10,876 bases of DNA from Corallococcus sp. CAG:1435 (GTDB lineage Bacteria > Bacillota > Clostridia > Christensenellales > CAG-314): positions 1 to 10,876 of the forward strand of contig HF998448.1 in assembly GCA_000433775.1 (NCBI GenBank), given 5' to 3'. Numbering within the stretch: the first letter of the stretch is position 1; each line of letters opens with the position of its first letter. A program made the translations under genes and the position numbers. The notes below the pieces were generated by a model. The model worked only from the letters and a program-made list of their open reading frames with translations. It did not search any database and was not told where the DNA came from. Of the stretch, positions 1 to 5,790 are shown piece after piece.

Positions 1-65
1 TTTTTTTGTTGTTGAGGTTTTCGTTTTGCAAAAATATAAAAGTAAAAACAATAATGATTTTCTTG

Positions 66-112
66 AAAATGCGTTTATAATGTCGTTTTCGGTATTTATA
101 AACGCATTTTTT
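66..112 (+). terminator. Intrinsic terminator of an upstream gene outside the window
   Basis: A perfect 15-bp inverted repeat (66-80 with 96-110) has a 15-nt loop. It starts with an A-run and ends in six T (107-112), so it can work in the + direction and possibly in both. No gene lies between the window start and this hairpin, so it most likely ends a + strand gene just left of the window. Its layout resembles the hairpin at 4792-4838. Confidence 0.75.
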
Positions 113-208
113 GTACAATTTGGTTGTATTTAACAAAACGTGCATGTTGCGTTTGCGTCTGCCGAATCTTTGGGCATTGCGTATGTTGTCTGTTGAAGTG
201 TCCGATTG

Positions 209-237
209 TTGACAAACCGAGGCAAAAAGAGTATAGT
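209..237 (+). promoter_or_regulatory. Sigma-A promoter of the PHP phosphatase gene
   Basis: TTGACA (209-214) and TATAGT (232-237) are separated by exactly 17 nt. The predicted transcription start is near 244, only about 14 nt before the TTG start codon at 258. The ribosome binding site therefore begins almost at the 5' end of the mRNA. Confidence 0.8.
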
Positions 238-246
238 TTTCCCGAC

Positions 247-251
247 GGAGG
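247..251 (+). promoter_or_regulatory. Ribosome binding site deciding a TTG start
   Basis: GGAGG lies 6 nt upstream of the TTG at 258. No in-frame ATG is near, the first being codon 23, which would remove the DxHxH metal motif. This site therefore fixes TTG 258 as the start. Confidence 0.8.
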
Positions 252-257
252 CACAAC

Positions 258-1013
258 TTGCAATACACAAAGCGGTGCGATTTGCACATTCACACACAAT
301 ACAGTTTTGACAGTAAGGCTACAATGAAACAGTACGTAGACGCCGCCCTTTGCAAAGGCGTGGACGTGCTGTGTTTCACCGACCACATCGAATGTGGAAA
401 TTTCAACACTTTTCGTGATTTTCCCTTTGCCGCCCGTGCGGAAGAGTTCCATTCTCTGAAACAACGTTACGGAAAGCAACTGACTTTGTTTTTGGGCTTT
501 GAGGTTGGCGAACCGCACCTTCATCCCAAAGAAATGCGGTTTTTGCGTTCCCTGCAACCTGACATGATAATCGGTTCGGTGCATTATCCTGCAAGTTATC
601 TCCCCGAAAGGCACTACACCAACTACGAGTATCAGCGTCTGTACGACAAATTTGTGTCGGACATGGTGTCCGACGGTGATTTTGACGTGTTGGGACACAT
701 GGATTTGCCCAAACGGTATCACGACGACTACGTGGAAGACGTGGAAACGCTTTGCAAAACTTTGCAGGTGTGTCTACAGCGTGGGATTGTGCCGGAAATA
801 AACACGTCCCGTTACTTTTCCCGTCATTTCACCTTGCCTTCGTTGGAAATAATTGCCAAGTACCGAGATTTCGGAGGTAAGTTTGTAACCGTCAACAGCG
901 ACAGCCATTCGGCGCAGACGCTTGCCGACGGTTTTGACCAAGTTGTTTCAAACCTTCCGCAGGGTTTGCGTCTGTGTTACTTTTGCGGCGGTAAAATTGT
1001 GCCGTTGCAGTAG
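258..1013 (+). CDS. PHP-domain phosphatase, histidinol-phosphatase-like (HisJ/HisK type)
   Basis: This 251-residue protein belongs to the PHP phosphoesterase family. In its histidinol-phosphatase members, the family removes phosphate from L-histidinol phosphate, the penultimate step of histidine synthesis, using a trinuclear metal site. The ligand set looks complete: D8-L-H10-I-H12 near the N-terminus, TDH at 41-43, E82 in GFEVGE, H109 in GSVHYP, H147 in GHMD, and D215-S-H217 near the C-terminus. No signal peptide or membrane segment is visible, so it should be cytoplasmic. The length is close to the Bacillus HisJ class. The TTG start is set by a GGAGG six bases upstream and keeps the metal motif. 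No other histidine gene is in the window, so the substrate is inferred and could be another phosphomonoester. The gene has its own promoter (209-237), and a weak hairpin overlaps its stop codon. Confidence 0.85.
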   Translation: MQYTKRCDLHIHTQYSFDSKATMKQYVDAALCKGVDVLCFTDHIECGNFNTFRDFPFAARAEEFHSLKQRYGKQLTLFLGFEVGEPHLHPKEMRFLRSLQPDMIIGSVHYPASYLPERHYTNYEYQRLYDKFVSDMVSDGDFDVLGHMDLPKRYHDDYVEDVETLCKTLQVCLQRGIVPEINTSRYFSRHFTLPSLEIIAKYRDFGGKFVTVNSDSHSAQTLADGFDQVVSNLPQGLRLCYFCGGKIVPLQ

Positions 1014-1021
1014 TTTGTTTT
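984..1021 (+). terminator. Weak terminator-like hairpin at the end of the PHP gene
   Basis: TGCGGCGG (984-991) can pair with CCGTTGCA (1002-1009), using two G-U pairs, around a 10-nt loop. A T-rich but broken tail follows, and the stop codon sits just after the stem. GCGGTA recurs at 1024-1029 and as its complement at 1074-1079, so other pairings are possible. Read-through into the next gene cannot be excluded. Confidence 0.3.
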
Positions 1022-1109
1022 CGGCGGTAGTTTGTTTTTGCAAGATAAATTTTTTGTTGAAAAGTAAAATTTTTACCGCAAAAATTGCCCTTCAAAAACA
1101 AGGCGCATA

Positions 1110-1138
1110 TTGATTTTTGTCGGCAAAAAAGGTATAAT
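1110..1138 (+). promoter_or_regulatory. Sigma-A promoter of the phosphoesterase-UPF0371 operon
   Basis: TTGATT (1110-1115) and a perfect TATAAT (1133-1138) are separated by 17 nt. Transcription would begin near 1145, leaving a leader of about 139 nt before the TTG start at 1284. Confidence 0.75.
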
Positions 1139-1144
1139 AATTTA

Positions 1145-1283
1145 TTGTAGAGTTGTTTTGCAACAACATTGTCTGACGCAGGGTTTTGTTGCGCCGACGG
1201 CAGTCGGTGGCAGTTTTTGTAATGGTCTTTGTTGTTTAAAAACTTTGAAAGCAGGTGTAAACACAACCGTTCAGGGGGTAAAA
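1145..1283 (+). promoter_or_regulatory. Long structured 5' leader with attenuator-like hairpin
   Basis: The first hairpin is a 6-bp stem, 1152-1157 with 1162-1167, with loop TTGC. The second, 1192-1198 with 1203-1209, has a GC-rich 7-bp stem including one G-U pair and a GGCA loop. Four bases later comes a run of five T (1214-1218), as in a rho-independent terminator placed inside a leader. I do not recognise a known riboswitch class here. Regulation by attenuation is an inference. Confidence 0.35.
1273..1278 (+). promoter_or_regulatory. Ribosome binding site deciding a TTG start
   Basis: AGGGGG lies 5 nt upstream of the TTG at 1284. Translation from TTG gives MKKIGVISDVHGN, the usual N-terminus of this phosphoesterase family. 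The frame is open further upstream, but that extension lies in the leader and looks like no protein family. Confidence 0.7.
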
Positions 1284-2027
1284 TTGAAGAAAATCGGTGT
1301 AATTTCCGACGTGCACGGCAATTTGCCCGCTTTGAAAAGGGCGTTGGAATATCTCAAAAGCACAAATTGCGACGAAATCATACACACAGGCGACATAGTG
1401 GACATAGGAGCGCAATCTTCGGAATGTCTGCAAATGTTGTCGGAAAACAACGTGGTGTGCCTCATGGGCAATCACGATTGGGATTTTGTCACGGGAAACG
1501 CACGGCACAAACAGTTTTCTCACGTATCCACGGCACACAAACAGTTTGTTTTTGCGTCCTTGAAGGGCATGGAAGATGTTGTCGAAAAATTCCCTCTGAG
1601 CGTCGAGCGTATCTGCGGGGGCAAAAAGGTGATTTTTGAGCATTACTGCCGTTATCCGCAACCGATAAACGGCTACTTTTTCCGTCCCATTGCCAACAAT
1701 CCCTCTGCGGAAATTTTCGACGAAATGTACAGCGACTACAACTGCGACGCCGTGTTTTTCGGACACAAGCACGAGCCTTGCGACCTGACGGGAAAAAGGC
1801 TGTACGTCGACGTGGGAAGCGTCGGCTGTCATCCGCAACCCGTGGCATGCGGAATAGTGATAACCTACGACGACAACAGTTTCAGTTACAGCAGGTTTGC
1901 CCTTCCCTATGATTTGAAAAGCGTGGAAGACAGCATGACAAAAGGAAATTTGCCAAGCGGCAGGTATCTTTTTGATTTTTATTTTTTACACAGGAAGGAT
2001 TTGCCTTTTTGCGAGGAGGAAGAATGA
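1284..2027 (+). CDS. Calcineurin-like metallophosphoesterase (YfcE-type)
   Basis: This 247-residue protein has the dinuclear-metal phosphoesterase motifs in the standard order: SDVHGN at 8-13, GDIVD at 36-40, GNHD at 62-65, a lone H120 after the central strand, and GHKH at 160-163 followed by GSVG at 178-181. Relatives such as YfcE hydrolyse phosphodiesters or phosphomonoesters with manganese or a similar metal. The natural substrate here is unknown. No signal peptide is seen, so it should be cytoplasmic. The start is TTG with AGGGGG five bases upstream. The last codons overlap the next gene by 4 bp (ATGA), and the next ribosome binding site lies inside this gene, so the two should be translationally coupled. 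The 3' end encodes a short acidic tail (EEEE) that arises from that ribosome binding site. Confidence 0.88.
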   Translation: MKKIGVISDVHGNLPALKRALEYLKSTNCDEIIHTGDIVDIGAQSSECLQMLSENNVVCLMGNHDWDFVTGNARHKQFSHVSTAHKQFVFASLKGMEDVVEKFPLSVERICGGKKVIFEHYCRYPQPINGYFFRPIANNPSAEIFDEMYSDYNCDAVFFGHKHEPCDLTGKRLYVDVGSVGCHPQPVACGIVITYDDNSFSYSRFALPYDLKSVEDSMTKGNLPSGRYLFDFYFLHRKDLPFCEEEE

Positions 2028-3502
2028 AAGGTTTTGACAACGAAAAGTACATCAGGCTGCAATCGCAAAACATTGCCAAGCGAGTGCAGGAATTCGGCGG
2101 AAAACTTTATCTGGAATTCGGCGGAAAATTGTTTGACGACTACCACGCATCCAGGGTGTTGCCGGGATTCAAACCCGACACCAAGGTGGAAATGCTGTCC
2201 AAAATCAAGGACGAAGTGGAAGTTGTAATTGTAATAAACGCCGTGGACATTGCCAACAACAAGTTGCGTGCCGATTTGGGCATAACCTACGACGAAGACG
2301 TGCTTCGCCTTTACGACGAACTTGCCACACGTGGACTTTTTGTCGGCAGCATTGTGATAGCGCAGTTTTCTTGGGAAAACGTTGCCGCCGTCAACTTCAA
2401 ACGCAGGCTGGAAAATTACGGCGTAAAGGTGTACTGTCACTATCCTATCGAAGGCTATCCCCTCAACGTGGCGCACATTGTGTCGGAAGAGGGATTCGGA
2501 AAAAACGACTACATTGAAACTTCCCGCAAAATCGTGGTGGTAACGGCACCAGGCCCCGGTAGCGGCAAAATGGCAACATGCCTTTCGCAGTTGTATCACG
2601 ACAGCAAACGAGGAATAAAAAGCGGTTACGCCAAGTACGAAACCTTTCCCGTTTGGAATTTGCCTTTGAACCACCCCGTAAACATTGCCTACGAGGCGGC
2701 AACCGCCGACCTCAACGACGTCAACATGATAGACCCATGGCACATGCAGGCGTACGGCAAGTCCGCCGTAAACTACAACAGGGATGTGGAAGTTTTCCCC
2801 GTGCTCAACGCCATTTTCACCAAGGTTTTGGGCGCTTCTCCCTACAAGTCGCCCACCGATATGGGGGTGAACATGGCAGGCTACTGCATTTGCGACGACG
2901 ACGTGTGTTGCGAGGCAAGCAAACAGGAAGTCATTTGCCGTTTTCTCAAAGCAAAAACGCAGGCACGCAAGGGAAAGTGCGATTCTTCGGTGGTGGACAA
3001 GTTGGATTTGATAATGTCCAAGTTGAACCTGAAAGAAGAGGACCGTCTTGTGGTGGGTTACGCAAGGCAATACGCCAAGGAAAACGGTTGCGTGGCAAGT
3101 TCGTTGATATTGCCCGACGGCTCCGTTATTGTGGGAAAATCCTCCTCCCTTCTCAGCAGTACTGCGGCTTTGGTGCTCAATTCCCTCAAAAAACTTGCCA
3201 AGTTGCCTGACGTCAATTTAATTGCGCCGCAGGCGTTGGAGCCCATTCAGAAATTGAAAAAGAACTGTCTGGGGGAAAAGAACCTGCAACTTCACGCCGA
3301 TGAAGCGCTGATTGCTTTGTCCGTATCTGCTTCCGTCAACCCCATGGCGGAACTTGCCCTGGAACAGTTGGGCAAGTTGCGTGACTGTCAGGGACACATA
3401 ACAGCCATTGCTTCGCATGCCGACGAAAAAACAATGCGAAAGTTGGGCGTGCAGTACACCTGCGATGCGGTGTACCCTACAAAACGTGTGTATTTTGACT
3501 GA
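2024..3502 (+). CDS. UPF0371 / DUF1846 family protein
   Basis: This 492-residue protein is recognised as UPF0371 (DUF1846) by its length and by conserved stretches such as KLYLEFGGKLFDDYHASR near residues 29-46, the GITYDEDVLRLYDEL region, and DMGVNMAGYCICDD around residues 280-295. The family is widespread in Firmicutes and some Actinobacteria and has no established biochemical role that I know of. A glycine-rich GPGSGK at 177-182 follows a hydrophobic strand and resembles a nucleotide- or phosphate-binding loop; that reading is inference. No signal peptide or membrane helix is visible. GGAGGA at 2015-2020 supports the ATG at 2024, which overlaps the upstream phosphoesterase stop. No good GC-rich terminator follows; instead there are A+T-rich inverted repeats. 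A 15-bp direct repeat (2090-2104, 2114-2128) encodes the doubled EFGGKL motif. Confidence 0.92.
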   Translation: MKGFDNEKYIRLQSQNIAKRVQEFGGKLYLEFGGKLFDDYHASRVLPGFKPDTKVEMLSKIKDEVEVVIVINAVDIANNKLRADLGITYDEDVLRLYDELATRGLFVGSIVIAQFSWENVAAVNFKRRLENYGVKVYCHYPIEGYPLNVAHIVSEEGFGKNDYIETSRKIVVVTAPGPGSGKMATCLSQLYHDSKRGIKSGYAKYETFPVWNLPLNHPVNIAYEAATADLNDVNMIDPWHMQAYGKSAVNYNRDVEVFPVLNAIFTKVLGASPYKSPTDMGVNMAGYCICDDDVCCEASKQEVICRFLKAKTQARKGKCDSSVVDKLDLIMSKLNLKEEDRLVVGYARQYAKENGCVASSLILPDGSVIVGKSSSLLSSTAALVLNSLKKLAKLPDVNLIAPQALEPIQKLKKNCLGEKNLQLHADEALIALSVSASVNPMAELALEQLGKLRDCQGHITAIASHADEKTMRKLGVQYTCDAVYPTKRVYFD

Positions 3503-3523
3503 TTTTTTGCATACGGTTGGTGA

Positions 3524-3558
3524 TTTTGTGTACAATTTGCACAAATTTTCACACAAAA
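3524..3558. repeat. Nested A+T-rich inverted repeat after UPF0371
   Basis: TTTTGTGT (3524-3531) pairs with ACACAAAA (3551-3558). Inside it, AATTTG pairs with CAAATT around a 2-nt loop. It sits where the UPF0371 terminator is expected but lacks a GC-rich stem, and the following run is A, not T, on the + strand. Confidence 0.45.
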
Positions 3559-3572
3559 AAAGTAGTGTTTAA

Positions 3573-3597
3573 CTGTGAAAAACAATTGTTTTTACAG
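3573..3597. repeat. Palindrome with flanking arms
   Basis: A perfect 16-base palindrome (3578-3593) has CAATTG at its centre and A/T runs outside. It is extended by CTGT and ACAG arms with one bulged G. It could be a protein-binding site or a poor terminator; the sequence does not decide. Confidence 0.45.
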
Positions 3598-3747
3598 ACA
3601 ATCGGTGCATTAATCCCGACGTTTTGGGCTGTTTTTCAAGTTGAAATATCGTAGTGTTTTGTAAAAATTGTTGCAAAACGGAAGGCAGGAAAATGCACAA
3701 AAAGTTTTTACGTTGGCAACATTTGCCGAGTTTTCTCATCTGCAACT

Positions 3748-3780
3748 AAAAAACGCCCGTCCTGCATTTGCAGGGCGGGC
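3748..3780 (-). terminator. deoD terminator
   Basis: GC-rich 12-bp arms (3755-3766 and 3769-3780, one G-U pair) are followed on the - strand by six T (complement of 3748-3753). It lies 25 nt past the deoD stop codon. On the + strand the tail is only weakly T-rich, so it mainly serves deoD. Confidence 0.9.
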
Positions 3781-3804
3781 TTGTGTTTGCAATTTAACGG
3801 GCAA

Positions 3805-4509
3805 TCAGGCAATTTCCAAAGCAAGTTTCATCATTTCCGTGAAGGAATTTTGTCTTTCGTCGGAGGAAAGTTCCTCTCCCGTCAGCAAATGGTCGGAAAT
3901 GGTGCAGATGCACAGAGCGTTTTTGCCTGCACGTGCTGCATTGAGGTAGAGTGCCGCCGCTTCCATTTCCACAGCCAGAACTCCCATCTTTCCCCACACG
4001 ACAGAGCCTTTTCCGTCGTCGTAAAAGGTGTCGCTGGACAAGACGTTTCCCACCTTGTAGGTGTAGCCTTCTCTGTCGGCAACTTCCACGGCTTTTTTAA
4101 GCAGCGAGTAACTTGCAATGGGCGCAATGGTCCCCGGCATTTCAAATTGATGTGCGTAGTTGCTGTTGGTGCATGCTCCCTGCGCAAAAACAAGGTTTCT
4201 CACCTTCAGATCGGGGTGTATTGCCCCTGCCGAACCTATGCGGATTATGTTTTCCACTCCGTAAAAGTTGAAAAGTTCGTAACTGTAAATTCCGATAGAG
4301 GGCATTCCCATGCCGCTTGCCATCACGGAAACTCTCTTTCCGTTGTAATATCCCGTGTAGCCTTGAACGCCACGCACGTTGTTTACCAATTTTGCGTCGG
4401 TAAGGAAGTTTTCGGCAATAAATTTGGCACGCAACGGATCTCCCGGCATAAGTACGGTTTTTGCGAAATCGCCTTCTTTTGCAGCAATGTGAGGGGTGGG
4501 AATAGGCAT
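3805..4509 (-). CDS. deoD: Purine nucleoside phosphorylase, DeoD-type
   Basis: This 234-residue protein fits the hexameric DeoD family, which cleaves purine ribo- and deoxyribonucleosides with phosphate to give the free base and (deoxy)ribose 1-phosphate in cytoplasmic purine salvage. Visible motifs are H7 near the N-terminus, MPGDPLRAK at 21-29 (phosphate binding), GMGMPSIGIYSYEL at 66-79, IRIGSAGAI at 89-97, VEMEAAALY at 180-188 (ribose binding) and SDH at 205-207, whose aspartate is the catalytic base in this family. The ATG at 4509 has AAAGGAG nine bases upstream and gives the usual MPIPTPHI N-terminus; an open stretch upstream is promoter and leader. The gene has its own consensus promoter and terminator, so it is monocistronic. 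No other deo gene is present. Confidence 0.97.
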   Translation of the reverse strand: MPIPTPHIAAKEGDFAKTVLMPGDPLRAKFIAENFLTDAKLVNNVRGVQGYTGYYNGKRVSVMASGMGMPSIGIYSYELFNFYGVENIIRIGSAGAIHPDLKVRNLVFAQGACTNSNYAHQFEMPGTIAPIASYSLLKKAVEVADREGYTYKVGNVLSSDTFYDDGKGSVVWGKMGVLAVEMEAAALYLNAARAGKNALCICTISDHLLTGEELSSDERQNSFTEMMKLALEIA

Positions 4510-4551
4510 GTTGTTTTTCTCCTTTATTTGTAGTTGAAGCGTCGTAAACAG

Positions 4552-4620
4552 GCAAAGTCGCTGTTTTCCGCCACCTAAAATTATAATTGCAAATTTTGCC
4601 TTTGTCAATACCGACTTTGC
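4552..4620. repeat. 9-bp inverted repeat bracketing the deoD promoter
   Basis: GCAAAGTCG at 4552-4560 and its exact complement CGACTTTGC at 4612-4620 lie on either side of the promoter. One half ends 3 nt upstream of the -35 box, and the other sits about 13-21 nt downstream of the predicted transcription start. It may be a two-site operator, or chance. Confidence 0.4.
4580..4608 (-). promoter_or_regulatory. Consensus sigma-A promoter of deoD
   Basis: On the - strand TTGACA (4608-4603) and TATAAT (4585-4580) are both perfect and 17 nt apart. Transcription should start near 4573, giving a leader of about 63 nt. A promoter this strong without control would be constitutive, which makes the flanking inverted repeat relevant. 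Confidence 0.92.
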
Positions 4621-4791
4621 GACGGTTGTTGTAAAAAATACAAAAAAGGTGTAAAACGAGCCGTAAAAACGCTTTGCAATGCGGCGTTACAAGGTTGTGT
4701 TTTTTCGTGCCAAAGGGAGGCACAGCGGAAAATTGCGGTTGAGGTTTTGCGTTGTTTTCTTGTGTTGTCGAGAAACGCCTCGAAATAACAC

Positions 4792-4838
4792 AAAAATGCA
4801 CCGATAAGTGCATTTTTGTGCATTATCGGTGCATTTTT
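4792..4838 (-). terminator. Long hairpin terminator of the MBL-fold hydrolase gene
   Basis: A perfect 16-bp inverted repeat (4792-4807 with 4823-4838) has a 15-nt loop that can itself pair further through TGCA/TGCA. A-runs and T-runs end the two arms, so it can terminate on both strands. It lies about 25 nt past the stop codon of the - strand gene at 4864. Confidence 0.88.
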
Positions 4839-4863
4839 CGCCAATAAGTAAAAAACGGTAATG

Positions 4864-5517
4864 TCAATTGTCTTCGTACACGTCCAAAACAACAACTTGC
4901 GGAACGTCGTTTTGCGGTACGTCTTCCAACTGTAACGTTTCGCTGTGCGCAAAAGTTATCTGTTTTTTGTCAAACAGTTGCAAAAACTTTTCCACGCCGT
5001 CTATTTCAAAATTGTGTTGCGGTGTTTTGTAGTGCATCGGTACGACAATGTCGGGGCAGATGTTGTCCACGTACCATTTCGCACCCGAGGCGTCCACGGT
5101 AAACTTGCCTCCGACAGGCACAAGCAACACGTTTGTTCCTTTCAGTTTTTCTGCAAGAGAAGCGTCTCTTTCGCCTATGTCGCCCATGTGAACGACACGT
5201 ATTCCGTCCACGTTGAAACAAAACGCCAGATTTTTTCCCCGCAATTTGCCTTTCTGGTCGTCGTGAAAACAGGGTATGCTTGTAATGTCGATATCGTCCG
5301 CCATGACATGCACTTCTTCATCCAACACGGCGGGGTTGCCCTTTACGCCGTCGGTGTAGTCGTGGTCGTCGTGATGGTGGGAAACAGTTACAACTTCGCA
5401 ACTGAGTTTGGGCATGTTTATGCCCACCATCTGACTGTTGTAGGGGTCGCAAATTATCGCCGTGCCCATCTGACTGATTATTCTGAAACAGGAATGTCCC
5501 AAGTACTGTAATCTCAT
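4864..5517 (-). CDS. Metallo-beta-lactamase-fold metal-dependent hydrolase (UlaG/YtkL-like)
   Basis: This 217-residue protein belongs to the metallo-beta-lactamase superfamily. It has LGHSCFRI at 6-13, a first metal motif SHHHDDH at 46-52, H85 in PCFHDD, HMGDIG at 110-115 and a C-terminal PMHYKT at 160-165. The compact single-domain form and the GHSCF start resemble the UPF0173/YtkL and UlaG group, whose members are general hydrolases or lactonases. The substrate here cannot be read from sequence. No signal peptide is present, so it should be cytoplasmic. The ATG at 5517 is preceded by GAGGTGA three bases away, and the predicted leader is only about 14 nt. It has its own promoter and terminator and is divergent from the dehydrogenase gene. 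Confidence 0.88.
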   Translation of the reverse strand: MRLQYLGHSCFRIISQMGTAIICDPYNSQMVGINMPKLSCEVVTVSHHHDDHDYTDGVKGNPAVLDEEVHVMADDIDITSIPCFHDDQKGKLRGKNLAFCFNVDGIRVVHMGDIGERDASLAEKLKGTNVLLVPVGGKFTVDASGAKWYVDNICPDIVVPMHYKTPQHNFEIDGVEKFLQLFDKKQITFAHSETLQLEDVPQNDVPQVVVLDVYEDN

Positions 5518-5537
5518 CCTTCACCTCGTTTTTTTGT

Positions 5538-5566
5538 ATTGTACAACTACTTGCCTTTTGTGTCAA
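5538..5566 (-). promoter_or_regulatory. Sigma-A promoter of the MBL-fold hydrolase gene
   Basis: On the - strand a perfect TTGACA (5566-5561) and TACAAT (5543-5538) are 17 nt apart. Transcription should begin near 5531, about 14 nt before the ATG. One half of a CAAGGTG/CACCTTG inverted repeat overlaps the -35 box. Confidence 0.88.
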
Positions 5567-5694
5567 GGTGCAAAGGCGTTTTGGCTCTACAACGGGGGAC
5601 GTGTGCGTCAAAAACACCTTGCAAAAAGATTTTTGCTTTAATCACGACATTTTTGTGGGAATTTTGACTAATTTTGTATATTGTAAAAATAGTG

Positions 5695-5723
5695 TGGATT
5701 TTTTTCGTATTATTTGGTATAAT
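5695..5723 (+). promoter_or_regulatory. Extended -10 promoter of the dehydrogenase gene
   Basis: TATAAT at 5718-5723 is preceded by TGG, giving a perfect TGnTATAAT extended -10. The -35 hexamer 17 nt upstream, TGGATT (5695-5700), is weak, as is common with extended -10 sites. The predicted leader is about 94 nt. Confidence 0.7.
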
Positions 5724-5732
5724 GATTCTGTA

Positions 5733-5790
5733 TTGCTGAAACAGTAACGTTTCGCCTCTGTTTGAGGCGTCCGTTTTCACAATAAAGTGA
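5733..5790 (+). promoter_or_regulatory. Leader with three consecutive small hairpins
   Basis: In order: GAAAC/GTTTC (about 5738-5753), CGCCTC (5753-5758) with GAGGCG (5764-5769), and TTCAC/GTGAA (about 5776-5791). The middle stem is followed four bases later by TTTT. I do not recognise a riboswitch class, and a structural role is inference. Confidence 0.3.

Larger units (their letters stand above)
3503..3804. other. Convergent intergenic region with no clear gene
   Basis: This lies between the ends of the + strand UPF0371 gene and the - strand deoD. It holds two A+T-rich inverted repeats (3524-3558 and 3573-3597), a promoter-like TTGCAT-18-TACAAT (3507-3536, +), an 18-codon reading frame at 3693-3749 with an AGGA-type site before it, and the deoD terminator. 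Nothing in it is convincingly coding. Confidence 0.5.
4510..4863. other. Intergenic region between deoD and the MBL-fold hydrolase gene
   Basis: From the deoD side it holds the ribosome binding site, an mRNA leader of about 63 nt with an AAACAG/CTGTTT hairpin, a consensus promoter flanked by a 9-bp inverted repeat, then about 170 nt of G/T-rich sequence, and the hydrolase terminator. The G/T-rich part has short hairpins, for example GTGCC/GGCAC near 4710-4727 and TCGAG/CTCGA near 4770. I see no gene in it. Confidence 0.6.

Noticed and set aside
1110..1283. 58-codon upstream extension of the phosphoesterase frame
   Set aside because: It overlaps the promoter and leader, has no ribosome binding site, and adds sequence not found in this family, whose members start at MKKIGVISD.
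3781..4533. 250-residue + strand frame opposite deoD, and similar long frames opposite tldD, UPF0371 and the hydrolase gene
   Set aside because: They are antisense shadows of well-supported genes with no ribosome binding sites or family matches; skewed codon use in the real genes keeps the opposite frame open.
4620..4791. Possible small RNA gene in the G/T-rich stretch between the hydrolase terminator and the deoD promoter
   Set aside because: Several 5-bp hairpins can be drawn, but there is no convincing promoter and terminator pair and no match to a known RNA that I recognise.
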